64,000 nt of DNA from Alitta virens. Taxonomy: Eukaryota; Annelida; Polychaeta; Phyllodocida; Nereididae. This document shows, piece by piece, positions 40,580 to 54,701 of the stretch. The stretch is from assembly GCA_932294295.1 (NCBI GenBank), contig OW028576.1, forward strand, positions 25,179,227 through 25,243,226, given 5' to 3'. The translations under genes and the position numbers were made by a program. Each line of letters begins with the position of its first letter. Within the stretch, counting starts at the first letter, position 1. Below the pieces are notes generated by a model. It was not told where the DNA came from, searched no databases, and saw nothing but the letters and a program-made list of their open reading frames with translations.

Positions 40580-41240
40580 AAATATTATTAAGTACACAAA
40601 GGCATACACAAATGATATGTGTTTATCAGATAAATATAGAGCAACTGCTCTAAATAGTACATTGTGTAAGATATTGACTGATTATATTGAAAGAAGTCTA
40701 TTTAGTAGTGACCTGCAGTTTCGTTTTAAAGAGGGCTTGTCTACTACTCACTGCACTTTTTGCTCCAGGAAAATGGTAGCCTATTACAATTATATCCACA
40801 CAAATATATATGCTTTATTTTTAGACGTCTCAAAGGCTTTTGATAGGGTCAATAACTGTGAACTGTTTAACTTATTGATAGACGTATGTTGCCTGTTGAA
40901 CTGGGATTACTTCTACACATGTACACGGATAAGCAGTGTCAGGTGCAGTGGGACAGTATAACTTCTGATATATTTAGCATAACTAATGGTGTCAAGCTGG
41001 GAGCTTATTTTCTCCTGTATTATTTGCCGAATATATTGATGGTTTATTGTGCAAGTATTGGATGTCACATGGGTGAGCAGTATGTTGGGGCATGGTCATT
41101 TGCAGATGACATAGCTCCACTGTGATCTACACTGTCAGGTCTGAGAAAAATTGTTAAAAACTATGAGGATTATGCTCCTTTCTAAATTCAACGGTACCAA
41201 AAAGTAAGTAAGTCTCTAAACTTCGTACTTCATGGCGCAA
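40580..41240 (+). pseudogene. Non-LTR retrotransposon reverse-transcriptase fragment
   Basis: Two frames (40,617-40,961 and 40,886-41,125) together show an RT core: YRATALNSTLCKIL, DLQFRFKEGLSTTHC, YALFLDVSKAFDRVN, then GVKLGAY and FADDIAPL (the F/YADD box). A frameshift near 40,930 and a stop after FADDIAPL show decay. An AT-rich 3' tail runs to about 41,860. It is a truncated LINE, inserted downstream of gene A. Confidence 0.85.
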
Positions 41241-41874
41241 GGCATTAGGACCTTCACGAGTGTTCACCTAGAAAGTTGTTGTTTTTGTAAATTATTAGTC
41301 ATTAACTAGTTAAAACGATATTGTCAAGCAAATATATCTACTTGCTGTATGGGATCCTTTATCAAATATTGGTAAAAATGATCTTAGTCTGTATTAAAAA
41401 AAAAAAACATGAGTGCCTTATTGTGCAGAAGGATGAATGGCAGGGTAATCTGACATTAATGTGTGTTGGCACTCTAAACACATTTTATCAGTTACAGAAA
41501 CGGAATGTAATGTGCTGTAAAACCAGTTGATTTTATTTTAGACACTTGCTTATATCAATTTATTTTATCATCTGCTATGTCTTTAATGTTTTTACGACTT
41601 TTGGTATTTTTCTCTTCTTTTATATTTAAAGCATATGGCTGTAAATAAACTTTAAGATAATGTATGCATCTTTATCATTCAAATTATAACCAAATTTACT
41701 GACGCTATGGCTAGATATTGTTTCATATGTCATTAAGTTCATCACATATAATCAAATATTCCATGTAATATAAAACTCATTATATTTATTTCTTACTCTG
41801 TATATATGTCCAAATGTACCAATAAACCTTCATTAGCTTTGAAACACTGGTCTTGACATTTTACCACTACTACA

Positions 41875-42430
41875 CAGCCGTGGCCATAGGTTTGATAGAT
41901 GGTGACTACGGCAATTTTTTTGATCTTGCATCATAGTTTTAATAAACCTTGACCATGTATATGGCCTAGAGTGTTGCGATGGCCTGCATGTCGGTCAGGT
42001 TTTGCTTCCCTTTTGTCCCTCTGTCTGTCTGTTAACCACTCTTACAGACATGATAACTTCAGGCCTTTTGATCCTAAGCTCATGGAAGTACAGGTAATAT
42101 ACCTGAGAGGAAGACCTTGAATGAATTAAGAAATTGACACTACTTTGACTGTTTTTTGGTCAACATTGTCAAACTCATCCAGAACCTTGTGGCTCTTCAC
42201 TCAACTCCCGCCAGCAAAACATGTGGAAAAATAAAAAGCTCTTCCCTCTGACCAACCATCCATAAATTATCTAAATATGGGAGTGATTATTGTGCAACTG
42301 TATTTTCAGTACATTACATATGATCCTTATTGAAAATAATTAAGAAAACGTGCAGTAAAGCTAAAACCCAGACCAAAATTAGGTGGTTTAAAGTATTTGA
42401 AAACTTTAGGCCACGGATCTAGGTCTCATA
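41875..42430 (+). repeat. Copy of the CAGCC-ended dispersed element
   Basis: It starts CAGCCGTGGCCATAGG, then carries ACGGCAA, CTTGACCATGTATATGGCC and CTGTCTGTCTGT, the same order as 13,300-13,672. Its first 100 bp match the ends of the element at 52,406-54,281. Confidence 0.6.
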
Positions 42431-43233
42431 AGAGTAGAACTTTGCAGACTAATGATTAACAAGTTATTTTTGTGTTTTTGTGATGTATTCTAGTGTAGCT
42501 AAATAAACTAGGAAGTAACTAAAAAATAACATGTGCACTGATTCAGTAAATATGTATCATTTTCCTGTTGGGGGAAATAATAACAAGTTTAGTCAAATTA
42601 GTCAGCCTATGTGGCCAACTGCCAGAGGAAGACATAGTAATGAGATGGTAAGACTTAGATTCCAACACCTGATACATTTATTCCATGGGTGGTGTCTTTT
42701 ACTTGCTCAATCATAGATACTAGATGAACTAGGTGGTGGTGAAGGATTAGGGCTACACATCCTGTATTTCTGCACATGTTGGTCTAATTAGGACATGCAG
42801 AGAACATGGCAATGAGATGATGGACAAAACAGTCATCCAACTTAGGCTTGACCAGGAATAAATTAATTAATGATTTGCTATATTTTTAGCGTGATATTAT
42901 CTTGATCATTAAGTTCTAGTTTTAATGATGATGGACTTAACACCGTTCATGCTGATGAATCTGTGACATGGAAATTAAAATGCTAAAATCGTTCGTTAAT
43001 GAAGGAACTAACAAACATATGCCTATTATGAACATAGGCGTTAACATCAAGTATTAATGGTACGAGTAATCAGCTGATAGATAGGGATATTAGTTCATGA
43101 TAATTAACATGAAAACCAAAAATTATTTGATAATTTGATCATTTTAATGAGTGCAGTTACGTTTAGAAAATAGTTTAATGGTAGCGATTCGGACACGTTT
43201 GTGAATGGAATGTCTTTGTTTGGAACATTAATT
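42431..43233. other. Intergenic between genes A and B
   Basis: No gene seen. 42,740-42,850 shares TTTCTGCAC, CTAATTAGGACA.GCAG and CAGTCATCCAACTTAG with the SINE-like repeat at 55,565-55,710. Confidence 0.5.
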
Positions 43234-46200
43234 ATGAATACAAATTTACAATTCACTCTACTGTTGATGTATTTCCAATTACTGGAGGTAGGTGACATTG
43301 ATTATGATAATTTGCTATATTATCCTTAATCAATTGTTGGAGATCATAAAGAAATTTGCTAAGGTTTTCATTAATGACAGGAAGCTTTAAGGTAACTGTC
43401 ACATTATTGTTATCATTATCGTAACTTGCTAGAATATCCCTATTCTTTTTTTTTTTTTTTTTCTTCTTTTTTTTGTTTGCTCTAATCTTCTTATAAAGTT
43501 AAAAAATTTTATTGTGAGTTATGCTATAGCAACCATATAGTGAGGTGATATAAAGTTTGCATTGGTGAAGAGTCCAATATGCAGTTTTATTGACTAAAGA
43601 TGGCAACATTGATTGGCTTTAGTACAGGAGACTAATATCATCTTACAATATCAGCAATTGCTGGTTGTGTGATGAGGTACTATAATAAAACCTAATAACT
43701 GTGTGGTTCAGAGCCTTGAACTTCATAAGTGATAAGGTTGGGCTGGTGAACCCACAAGTCCCGTAGGGATCAAGAAAGCATTCTAAATGGGACCAATGCC
43801 ATTTTAGTATTGGCTGCCAGTACAACACTATATCAGCATTGCAAACAGTGTGCCAATGTTGATCCGATCTAGCATGTCATTGGACGACTGATCGTTTAAC
43901 CTACCAATATCAATATTTATTTGTCATGTGATTGCTCTTACAATTGTTCTCTTTATCTTTGTTAAGTGTATGTTATAATTTAAAATATAATGTATTGTGA
44001 TACTTTTCAGGTGAGCATTGCAGGAGGTACACTTTCTATACAGCTGATCAAATACATTAACAAAGAGGGCAAAGTCAATGATAAAAAATGCTGTAAATCA
44101 GTCTCACCATATGACTGCAAGATTCCTTGTGACCATTATTTCGTTATATGCCTCGATCGACTGTCAGTGAATGGATCACAAACTCATGTCGATACATGTT
44201 CAATAGGGAAGAAAACTACAGGAATTATCAGCCAAAATTTTATTAATTTCTCCAACTCCATCGCAGGGACGCCCAACCCAATAAATTTCCACTTCAGCAA
44301 ATGGATGGTAAGATCAACCTTGGTTCCTAAGGCATTCATTCTGGTTAACACAGGATCTGGCCTAAGATTAATTTTAAAGGCATATTTGGGGTCAGCTAAC
44401 CATGTTTGGGCCTTCAATGTATACAAGCATAGACTGCCAATTTGAACAAAAAAAAAATGTTGGTTTAACGAGTTCAACTGGCATTGCGTGGAGATCTGTT
44501 CCGAGGGATTCAGTTGGAAAGCATGGGGTTCAGTTTAACAATAACGAGGGTCGAATAACGAGGGTCCACCGTTCAATTTTCATTTAGATCAAATACATCT
44601 ATAATCATCAATGTGATACTAGTAAAATTTATGAATGTACATACAATATTTATTTAAAATGTGTGCAATGAAAACATTTATGAATAAGATCGAATTAAAC
44701 CATATTTGATGGACAATATTGATGGTTTGAATACAAACCACACATGTAAGATGATTTTGTTTGTAGGGCGGCTTTATTTTCAAAGCAACAGTGTGGGACG
44801 GAGGGGATGATGGGACAAAAGATTTCGTTGAGAACTTCCAAATCACTGTTAAAGTGGAAGCCAGTGAATACAGAAGGAAAAAGGCATTCCAAGTGAAGAA
44901 ACGTACTCAGTAAGTAAAGAAAAAGCAGATATACCAATGGATCTACTATGACAAGATTCTGGTTTTTATCAGCCAGACAGCTGGGCTTTGAATTGTTTCT
45001 AAAATGTCTGTTCATTTTGCCTTGCTGTGTGCCATTTATGGCTAACTATGCCCAAAAAAACAAGTGGACAGTTATTATGGATCCTTATTATCACAAACAG
45101 TGTTCATATCTATACATTTTACCTGTATTCCATTTATGAAACACTATTCCCTGAAATATGCAAGATCCAGTCAGCACCGTTCCAACATTGGTCGTAAGCT
45201 GCTATATTGTCTGGCAGATGTCGAGTCTTGTTTTCTTGATTAGAATTAACAAATATTTTAACATGAAACCTTTCAAGCTAATTAATATGTAAATAAACGT
45301 TTGTAAGATTTTTTTTTTACTTAATACAGACTCTACTTCCAAGTGACAGTATTTTGTGATGAGAACTGGTGTGGACAATATTGTGATGAAATGTGCTCTA
45401 AGTCAACTGGCGAAGCACACAATGAAAGTACAACCATGGACTTTCAGTATCATAATAGTAAGTCACACGCCTCTTATAAGGCAGCAAAGAATCACTGAAG
45501 CTCAATACACCGAATGTCACACAATTGTATAATATCATATGCTCAGTGGCAGCAGGTTGGCTTCCAAAAGCAGTGTCCTGGGTTCAATTCCCAGTCGAGC
45601 CTAAGTTCGATGGCTGTTTCATCCATCATCTCACTGCCATGGTCCTTGGTGTCCTAAATATAGCTTACTAGTAGCAGATGCAGAAATATATGTGCTTCAG
45701 GACGGAAAATTTAATTATAGATAACTCTGACAATCAATAACCTTTGTGATGTGGTGTGTTCAAATTATTTTAGATGTTTCAGTCATCGTGGGAATACTAG
45801 CATTGGTGGAATTTGTGCTATTGGTGTATTCTGTTATAGTGACAATATTAGTCTGCAGGTGAGTCTAATACCATTGAGGTGTCAATTGATGATTTCATTC
45901 ATCACCATTTATTGTATGTAAATTATGTGTGCATAAAAACATTGCTTAATGTTGCCAATGCTTTATTTGGAGTCTAAGGCCCCTTTCACACTTACACGGT
46001 TTTGCCGTAGTGAACTCGTAGTATTACATAACAGTTATGCAACAGCTTTTTTCGCCGGGTTGGCGACGGATTCTGGCGGCAAAAAGGGTTCTATGGGTGA
46101 CTCGGCGGGTTCTACGGGTGACTCGGCGGGTTCTATGGGTCCTAGGAGCAAGCCGACGGGTAGTTGGAGTAATCCGCCCAGTTCCACGGGTGACTAGCTG

Positions 46201-49200
46201 ACTGCTACCAGCGTCAGCATCAGTGAGGGGGGTTGTATATATTTTAAAAGGCTGCTGCTCCCATAATATTAGTCCGATTTTCGTCAAATAAGACTGAATT
46301 GTAATATAGTTCATACTGATTCCATGCTGCTCCCTTAATTTAATATTAGTCAGATTTTCGTCATGTTACACTGGAATGTAGTATAGTTCATACTGATTCC
46401 ATACGTGTTTTCGAATGGAAAATAGACCAAATATTAAGCGAGATATTCTATATTATATAATAAGCATATAAATCTATCTGTCTCTCTAAACTACATATCT
46501 ACATATCTACATCTATCTATCTACATATCTATCTATCTACATATCTATGTAACTAACTATCTACATTAAAGAACAGCGATTAATGTTGGGGGCGTTTAAC
46601 TATTATATAAATGCTACACATTTCCCTGAACAATTCAGTCTTTATTTGACGAAAATCAGACTAATATTAGGGGAGCAGCAGCCTTTTAAAGTATACAAAA
46701 ATTAATAAAAAATGAAAATAAAACAAAGATAACTTTGTGAGACATGAGCTATCATAACATAAGTAATTCAATTCAATTAGTCAAATGTTAAGAAGTCCTT
46801 CACAAAGGTTAATGGTCATTAGTCAATTGCAATTAACCTGGATTACAGGTTTAATGTCATGTCCTATTCAATTCACAATTAAAAAGAAGCCACTTTGAAC
46901 ATCACACATATCTGAGTGTCAATTGTCATGTAGTATGACGGTCATGATGAGTTGTATATTATCCGATTTTACTCAAATAAAATTTATATAATAGATAAGG
47001 TGAGGAAAATTAATGGAGCATACTAGGCAAAAACAAGAATATTCTTGTTAATAAAGTTAGTAATACCTCATAGAGTATAGATATGTAGATATGTAGATAG
47101 ACAGATAGTTATATGATCTTCACCTAATAATACGTTACTACCAATAATTCATTGAATCAATGATAGAAACTATCTATAGATAGATATACTCTAGTTAGAG
47201 TAATCATTTTAGATATTTATTTCATTTTATATAAATTATTAATATTTTGTTCTTGTTGTTGTTTCTGAAAATAATCCAACTGGAATTAAAATTGATATTG
47301 CATGTTCCATCCATGATCAAAACGAATTATAGACAATCTCCCTCTTTAATATGCATAATAAACAGGAATCAGTTAAAATTCAGAATTTCAATTAATGCTT
47401 GTGATCAATGATGAAAAAACATGATTTACCCCATTCTTTGTATCATTCAATATGCTAATAGCAATTGACATGATGGTCACGGCAGATTGCTATTACATAT
47501 ACAGTGTATAGGTTAATTGACTTTTACAAAACCCAAGGAAAAGTCCTTCCCATTGGCCAGTTGGCAGAATGAGTAGAAATGAATTGCAATAAAGCTCATC
47601 CAAACATTGTATATATGATGGTCAAAACTGTTTGACTGTACACTTCGAAAATGCCAAAGAAAAAAGCATCAGTCCAGCACCCTTTGTACATTTTGCATCA
47701 TGGCAGTATATAATAGATAAGGTGAGGAAAATTAATAAGGTATACTGGGCAAAAACCAGAATACTCTTGTCAAAAACGCTCCCAATATTAATCGCTGTTC
47801 TTTAATGCAGAAAGTTAGATATGTAGATATGTAGATATGTAGATAGATAGATAGTTTAAAGAGACAGATAGATTTATTTGCTTATTATATAATTTAGAAT
47901 ATCTCGCTTAATATTTGGTCTATTTTCGATCCAAAAACATGTATGGAATCAGTATGAACTATACTACAATACAGTTTTCTTTGACGAAAATCGTACTAAT
48001 ATTGGGGGAGCAGCAGCCTTTTAAAGTATACAACCCTTCTCCCTGCCAATGCTGACGCTGGTAGCAGTCGGCGGGTTACTCTTACAACTCGGCGGATTAC
48101 TCCTGGAAGCAGTCGAGTTACTCCGACTACCCGTTGGCTTACTCCTAGTAAACCGCCGGCTTTACTACGGGTAAAATTAGGCAGGGATAACCCACCGGCT
48201 TCCACGGGTAACCCGCCGGCTTCCACGGGTAATCCGCTGACTTTTTGGACACCTGGGAGTTTGCCACGGATGAGTCATGCAAGCAAGGCATACCCGGCTA
48301 CCGGCTCCGAAACTCTCGGGTTGGCCCCGGGTCCCACGAGTGACTCGACGGGTACCGCCGGGTATCCACGGGTAGCCGTCGGGTTGGAGCCGGGAAGCGC
48401 GTTACATCACCGTTATGTAATACTACGGGTTCACTACGGCAAAACCAGCTAAGTGTGAAAGGGGCTAAAACCAGGCGAATCTAACACCATTGATTTATCT
48501 ATTATTGATTTGCAATGCAAAATGTATATTCATCACCATTATTATGGCATTGCATTGTATGTCTAAACCAGAAATGTAGAACATGTTGTGGATTCCAAGC
48601 TATCAATCTGCATACATTGATCATTTATGCTTGTTTCAGAAAACGTTCTCGTGAAATCACGAGAAAAACGACAGCCAATCAAGCGGCTGATGTTCACATG
48701 TATGAAGACATTTGTTTCAATGACGTCGATTCTGGGTTAGCTACAGCCAGGTGACTGTCATATCTTTTCATGGCAAATTTTTTAACAGCCATTCATAATT
48801 TTTGACAAATTCTCTTGTTCTCGGTGCGATTGCTAAAGGCGTAGAAAATCCATCAAAAATTGTTTGTATACGATTGATTTCAAATTTGAGGTCTGTAAGC
48901 ATGGAAATGCTTTTCAAGCACGCCAGAATGTGTCTCCCTTAATCCATCCTTACATTTATGAGACAAAGCAAATTTAAACACTGCCGCTAGGCCATAACTC
49001 TCTAATATATCAAGCAAGCTAATTATTGCAACCTAAAAAATATAAATTTTTGGAAAAATTGTAATGTTTCTAAAACTTCCTGTCAACTAGTGTGTTTTCA
49101 ATGACTCGAAGTGTCTTTCCAAATTTTTTTTTTTTTTCATTTCAATGAACTATTTTTTCGATAAAACGGTATTGATTATCTTGTAAATAGTGTCAAATTT

Positions 49201-50142
49201 TTTTATCTGTACATAATAATTATTTTTAACATGTCAGCAAACGGGCATGTGCTTAAATTTGAAATATGGATACCCGACAGTAATTTTGTTAATATTATTA
49301 TAGGAGCTACACACTCCTCAAACAAAAGGTTACATTACTCCCACATACAACATTTACAACTGAATTGCATTCAATCAAAATAAGTCTTCCAATAAACATC
49401 AAACTATTAAGAAAGAAATCTGATTCATTATTGTGATGTTAAGAATGATAGATATGTGCATTATTTCCTAAATATATGATTTGTTGTTTAGATAATAAGG
49501 TGGTATAAAATCACTGATATGATACATCACAGAGTGAGTCTGATATCAATGTACTATATTGATTACAGAAATATGCAAGATTCCGAGCATAGTCATATGA
49601 CCCATTCAGAAACGTCATTTGGAACTGCTATACAAGTACTACAAGAAACCAGCCTTGATGCTACTTGTGCGCCACCTGCCGTAAGGTACAACAATGATGG
49701 GGCCACCATGAAACCTAAATCAGAACAGAGTGAGAAGCATGTTTATTTGGAAGCCATTCCAGTGCACGAGAATACAGGAACTGGTCAAGAAACGTCGCCA
49801 AGATATCTTGCAGGCATCAAGGTAGATGGAAGAAGTATGGCTGGTGTAATTGATGAACCTAATGCCAGACACATTAGGGTTGAAGTCCAGCCACAGCCGA
49901 AAGAAGATAAGAAAGTAAAATATGGTTCAGATACTCAACCATATGTTGATATGAGTGGTGATCAATTTGCATCGAAACAGAGCACGATGCAGGAATTGAT
50001 TGCTCATGGCAATCGTGTGAAATCAGGAAAAAAAATAATTAAAGCTAGCTCTGCCATTGAAAAGAAGAAAAAAAGTAAAATGGCCGAAAGTGGTGTGGAT
50101 TCTCAGCCATATGAAGACATGACTGGAAATTACTATTGTTGA
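43234..50142 (+). CDS. Gene B: paralogous MNNL/DSL-like membrane protein
   Basis: Seven GT-AG exons join in frame to 463 codons plus stop: 43,234-43,287, 44,011-44,307, 44,767-44,909, 45,330-45,457, 45,774-45,858, 48,640-48,750 and 49,569-50,142. Exon phases equal those of gene A, so the two are duplicates. The order is signal peptide (TLLLMYFQLL), MNNL-like domain with CDHYFVICLDRL and NPINFHFSKW, a shortened DSL-like module (VFCDENWCGQYCDEMC, then no further cysteines), a membrane helix (ILALVEFVLLVYSVIVTI) and a 225-residue tail. The tail carries HMYEDI, HVYLEAI, PYVDM and PYEDM and ends GNYYC. YVDM and YEDM fit the YxxM PI3K-type SH2 motif. Lys-rich patches (KKIIK, KKKKSK) lie between them. 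Intron 5 contains a 2.5-kb foldback transposon. Function beyond the domain family is unknown. Confidence 0.82.
45538..45690 (+). repeat. tRNA-derived SINE
   Basis: An A-box-like GCTCAGTGGCAGCAGG is followed by a B box GGTTCAATTCC (45,581-45,591) at tRNA-like spacing, then a non-tRNA body. It lies in intron 4 of gene B. There is no full cloverleaf, so this is not a tRNA gene. Confidence 0.6.
45979..48465. mobile_element. Non-autonomous foldback DNA transposon, copy 2, in gene B intron
   Basis: The inverted ends share GCCCCTTTCACACTTA and TTTTGCCGTAGTGAACYCGT, the same inner terminal sequence as 6,322-7,663. Inside are the GC-rich ACGGGTGACTCGGCGGGTTC arms, the inverted GGCTGCTGCTCCC blocks, and a further nested inverted pair (ATTAAAGAACAGCGATTAAT near 46,565 against its complement near 47,800). 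(GATA)/(ATGTAGAT) runs sit next to each nested arm. At 2.49 kb it is longer than copy 1 because of this extra nested layer. No transposase is seen. Confidence 0.8.
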
Positions 50143-52405
50143 GAACATTTTGTTGAACTAACTCTACCAATATATGCATGGTGCTAAAGTTAACAAATAT
50201 TTCCTGAACCAAGTTGTTGTTACATTCCTAAAAAGCTTCTACCCATATATATATATTTTTATTGGATTATACAACTGCTTGATTGGATTCAATCTTCTTA
50301 TACTGCACTTGATATGAATGAGTGATTTTGAAACATGTGTTACACTCTGACTTTCTACCCATACCTTTGCATATGACTGCATATACTATAAGCATTTTAT
50401 ATCAGATATTAATCAGCATTGCTGAAGAGGAATTTTGGTTTAAACGTTGTCTGTGTTGTGCATTTGCCCGAGTGATCTGCTGTTCACTTAAGTTATTTTG
50501 TGTAGACGCTAATTCACTGTCATAGGCCGAGTTGGAGCGAATCTTTTAAAAAACGGGGGCAAAAATCGCTAGACCATGACATTTGGTGTACAGTAGTATT
50601 TTCATTACGCGACACAGATGTTGGCATTAGCAGGTCTTTGAATTACATCAAAACCCCCGCGACAGGCAATTTCAGTTGAGCCAACTCAGCATAGGGTTTG
50701 TCCTCTGGCTGTAAACTATGAATAACCCATAATACAAAACGGCGCTAAAGTGAACAGTTCAGTATCCCGGAAAAATTCTGCATATGATATAGATGGTTTT
50801 GATGGTTGCTAACAATCGTTTTATATTTAACTAAATTTCCTCTGATTTTAGTTGTCAACAATGTTTATCACATTTTGTTTAACATTATAATGCATTTCTA
50901 CATATTTTATTTGAAGTGTATCAATGTATCCTGTTTTAGCAATACAAGTTCAATACATGGTTAATCATTGATAAATAGTTGATTTGAAATTATAGTCTAT
51001 TACACAGTACAAAAACAGGAACTACTAGTAGGAAGTTAATTGAGACCATAAAATTATCATCAATAAATTGACATCCTTTTCACATCTGCTACAATATTAT
51101 TCTGGGGAAGTAAAGTGTTATGAACAGTGACATGTTTTGGTTTCTGAAAGTTGCTTAGAAGACAAGCAGATACTACAGGCAATGAAAAACACTCAGCTTT
51201 AAGTAAGTGTGCTAAACATGTTTCTTTCTGTAGGATATATGTAATTTACAGAAATATCTCATTGTCATCTTTAACTTCTAGGGCCTTTGCCTTCCTCCAA
51301 CTTTTTTATCCTAGTGCTTAATTGCTTAATATGATGATTTTAAAATAAAACGCCGCGAAAACCTGTGAAATCTGAAGCCACGCCATGCCTGAGGTTCACG
51401 GTCTGACTTAATTGAACATTTTATTTAATAAATACGTCATTTTTCATCCGATTTGCAATATTCATGCATTTCTGAAAGCTAGAGTCGTAACCTGTCTCAA
51501 CAACTGTGAATAATTAATTCGACTTGTGGTGGATGGAGCGCTAACTTTCCACTGAATAGGCCTAGTAATTAATGGAAAATGGAAAATAACACATTGACAA
51601 TATAAATGTTGGAGCTCAGTGGTGCGAAACAATTACACAATGATTACACCCTCAAATGTGACAAACAACTCAGCCTCTGGCCTTGATGTAGCATTTTCGG
51701 GTGAAAACATATCTTAATATAACACAATATGCTTAAAGCTGGATTGTCAGACGGTTGTTGTACCGCCACAAATGCTATCCAAATGAAAGAAAATGCTTCT
51801 AAATGATGAATTCAAGAGCCCGCATTGTATAGACTGAACTAAATTATCAGAGGAATTTACGACATCCACATGAATTCTGTTTAAATTTTGACTAATTATT
51901 CATTGCAACGTTTTGTAGAGCGTCGCCGATTCTGATTTCAGAGTCGTTTTATGAAAAATTTAGGTAGGAATTTTTCCAATTTATGCAATAAGCGAACCAC
52001 CCAAAAATTGTTGTACATAATAAACTTTGAATTTGAAAGATCGGACGGAAAGTGTTAAATTGTAGGATGAAGCGGGGACGTTCATCTGTCGTTCATTTGT
52101 GCCTAGTTTTCATCATGTATGTACAATGCAATGTGAACAATTGACAATTTTGATTGCATGGAAAATTAAATGCTAGGGGAAGTTTATTAATATTATAGAG
52201 ATACAGTGAACCTAGCGAGGCCCTGATGTGGTTCAATTCGTTTTTTTAGAAGACAATGAAATGAATGCAACGATTTTGGTCACTGTCATATTGTGATCAA
52301 AAGCTGACAAAAGTGTAAATATATATATAGAGATGACCAAATATAATTACTAAAATCTAAACTGAGAGGTACATATTACCATTATTATAATATAAGTGTA
52401 TAATA
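50143..52405. other. Intergenic downstream of gene B
   Basis: No gene seen. 50,456-50,535 (GCCCGAGTGATCTGCTGTTC, then GCCGAGTTGGAG) resembles 62,718-62,830 beyond gene C, which supports an ancient whole-gene duplication including 3' flanks. Confidence 0.5.
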
Positions 52406-54281
52406 CAGCCATTGCCATACGTTTTCGGACACTTCCTGAAGATGGTGGCGATAGCGCTTTTTTCACCTTGCATCACAGCTTTGATATCCCTTGACCATGT
52501 TTAAGGCCTTAACTAAAAAATGGGGCTTTAGTAAATTACATTTATAGGAATCAAGTACATGTATACCTTAATTTGCAAACTAATTGTACATACTGTTTCG
52601 GTACTGAATTATTCAGCCAAAGCTTTGCCTCTTACTGTAACTTGAGAAAGGCTCAGGTTAGAACAGGTTTGTTGCTGGATTTAGTTCTGAAGAAATGCAG
52701 CTTCAGTATTAATATTATATAGTGTCATTGGTGCCAATATGAACAAAACGGCATGTCTCCGTGTAATTTGCCGCATTTTACATTTGATGAACTTTACTTT
52801 ATGATGGACTTTTTATGCTGCATGTAATTTTAACTTTGCTCTTTTATGATTTTTCGATTTTATTATTTACATATCTATGCCTACATTGTGCATGAATTAA
52901 TGATATTTATATATATAACTTTAACTAAACTTAACAATTTGTGTTAATTATCGGAAATATGTTGTTACAATGGGTTGGTAAGGAGACATCCACTAAGTTC
53001 TTATTTTAAAAAAACGCTGACGTGGATGCCCCCTTAAACTCATATTTAAAAAATGAAAAAAATGAAAAAATGATATATATATAAATAACAAGATCTAAAT
53101 ATAAGATATAATGATGGGATGAAAATGAAAATATGGCAAACAAATTGCAAATTTAAATAAAGAGTTTACAACAGGTCAGTTCTTAATTGTGATTGTGACA
53201 TCAAATAAAGTTAGTGTATGAATGTACTGGGTGGTACTGGATGGTCACACAGATTTCAAGGTAGCCAGCAGAATTGACAATATATAGTGTATAAAATCAA
53301 AACTCAATGGTAATACCATAGTAATCAAATGAAATTCACAGACACTGAGTGCTTTGTCTTTTCTGCAACAACATGTAGTTTCATAGTAATTAAATGAAAT
53401 TCACTACTTCAAGCTTTAAGAGCAGATTTGGATTTGCAGTGACACATTCTATGCCGTTGATTGCATGGGCAAAGGTGTTATGGCATGCATCTTCGTTCTT
53501 GACATTTCTTGTGTAACTGATAATTTTTGACCCAGGGAGTAACGATATGGGATTTATTGATTGTGGGTGCTAAGCCCTCCTATAGCTTGATAACTAATTT
53601 ATGCCATGAGACAGACACTCAAAAATGTAATCCATAAACAAAAAATGTATATACTTGATTTGGGGCAACAATTATGGATGATTTAGTGTACCATCAGCTT
53701 GGAGATTCACATGATAGCTTTCATGGGGATATATTTTTTAAATTGAAATTAATAGTACATATAGCAGTAGTGCATCTATTAGGTACAATAGAGTTCCTCT
53801 CTGGGCTTAGCTCATTCATATTGATATCAAATCATATTATACAAATCCTGTAACCCAATCAATGAAGCAGATATTTATTTTCAGGATATAAGTTTTTATC
53901 TGATTACATGAATCATGCACAATTAGTTTACTTAGTCTGTGCAGTACTCTCTAAGTCTGTCAAAATAGACCAAGGGTGAGTGTGGTTTTTCTTGTATTCC
54001 CTGATTAATTCCAGCCTTGATAAACTTTAAGTTTTTTGAAAATCGGATGAAAATAAGGAAATCACAGCATAAGATGTTCAATGAATCGCCATGATGGTTA
54101 ATGATTCAACATTATGAGAGTGCATGACCGTCATTCTTTATGATATGAAATGCAGATAACTTTTACAAGTGATATGGCTGCATTAGGGAATGACCAAGAG
54201 TTATAAAGGTTGCGATGCAAGATTAAAAAGCTCCATAGTTGACATATATAGCAAATGTCCGAAAATGTATGGCCATGGCTG
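52406..54281. mobile_element. Non-autonomous DNA transposon with CAGCC ends and TA duplication
   Basis: The left end CAGCCATTGCCATACGTTTT then CGGACA and the right end, its imperfect reverse complement, pair over about 100 bp (including CTTGCATC and AGCTTT). Both sides are flanked by TA, as in Tc1/mariner-type insertion. No transposase is seen in the 1.9 kb. It is related to the copies at 41,875 and 13,300. Confidence 0.65.
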
Positions 54282-54701
54282 TACATATCTGCTAAAATGA
54301 GACAAAAAGCTGTTGATCAACAATTACCCCTTGTAGGACCCCATAATAGAATGTAAATTTCTTAACTGATCAGTTCTTCCAGACGTAGTGGATATTAGTA
54401 TAACACAGGCCTACCGAGATAGCATTCCAAATTGTTTCAACATTGGCTTGATGTCGGCGATGTCAACGATGTTGCACCAATCGTTGCCGATATAGAAATG
54501 AAGATGGCACTATTTGGAATGCTATCTGGGTATTATATATTTTTTATCACAGAGTAGAGCCTAGAAAAAATAATGTCAAAAAATCTGTAAAACGCACAAA
54601 TTTATTTGCTGTCTCAGGCAAAAACTAAGACTTTTCCACTAACAATCAAAGTCATTTTAAAATGTTATATCATTATTTTTGCAGACAATGGTATCAAGAG
54701 A
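54282..54701. other. Upstream region of gene C
   Basis: No separate gene. An AG acceptor-like TTTTTGCAG ends at about 54,684, just before the start codon, so a 5' UTR intron is possible. Confidence 0.4.

Noticed and set aside
44184..44477. 97-residue minus-strand frame in gene B
   Set aside because: Opposite to exon 2 of gene B, which is supported by splice phases and domain content.
45538..45605. tRNA gene
   Set aside because: A and B boxes are present, but the arms do not form a full cloverleaf and a SINE body follows.
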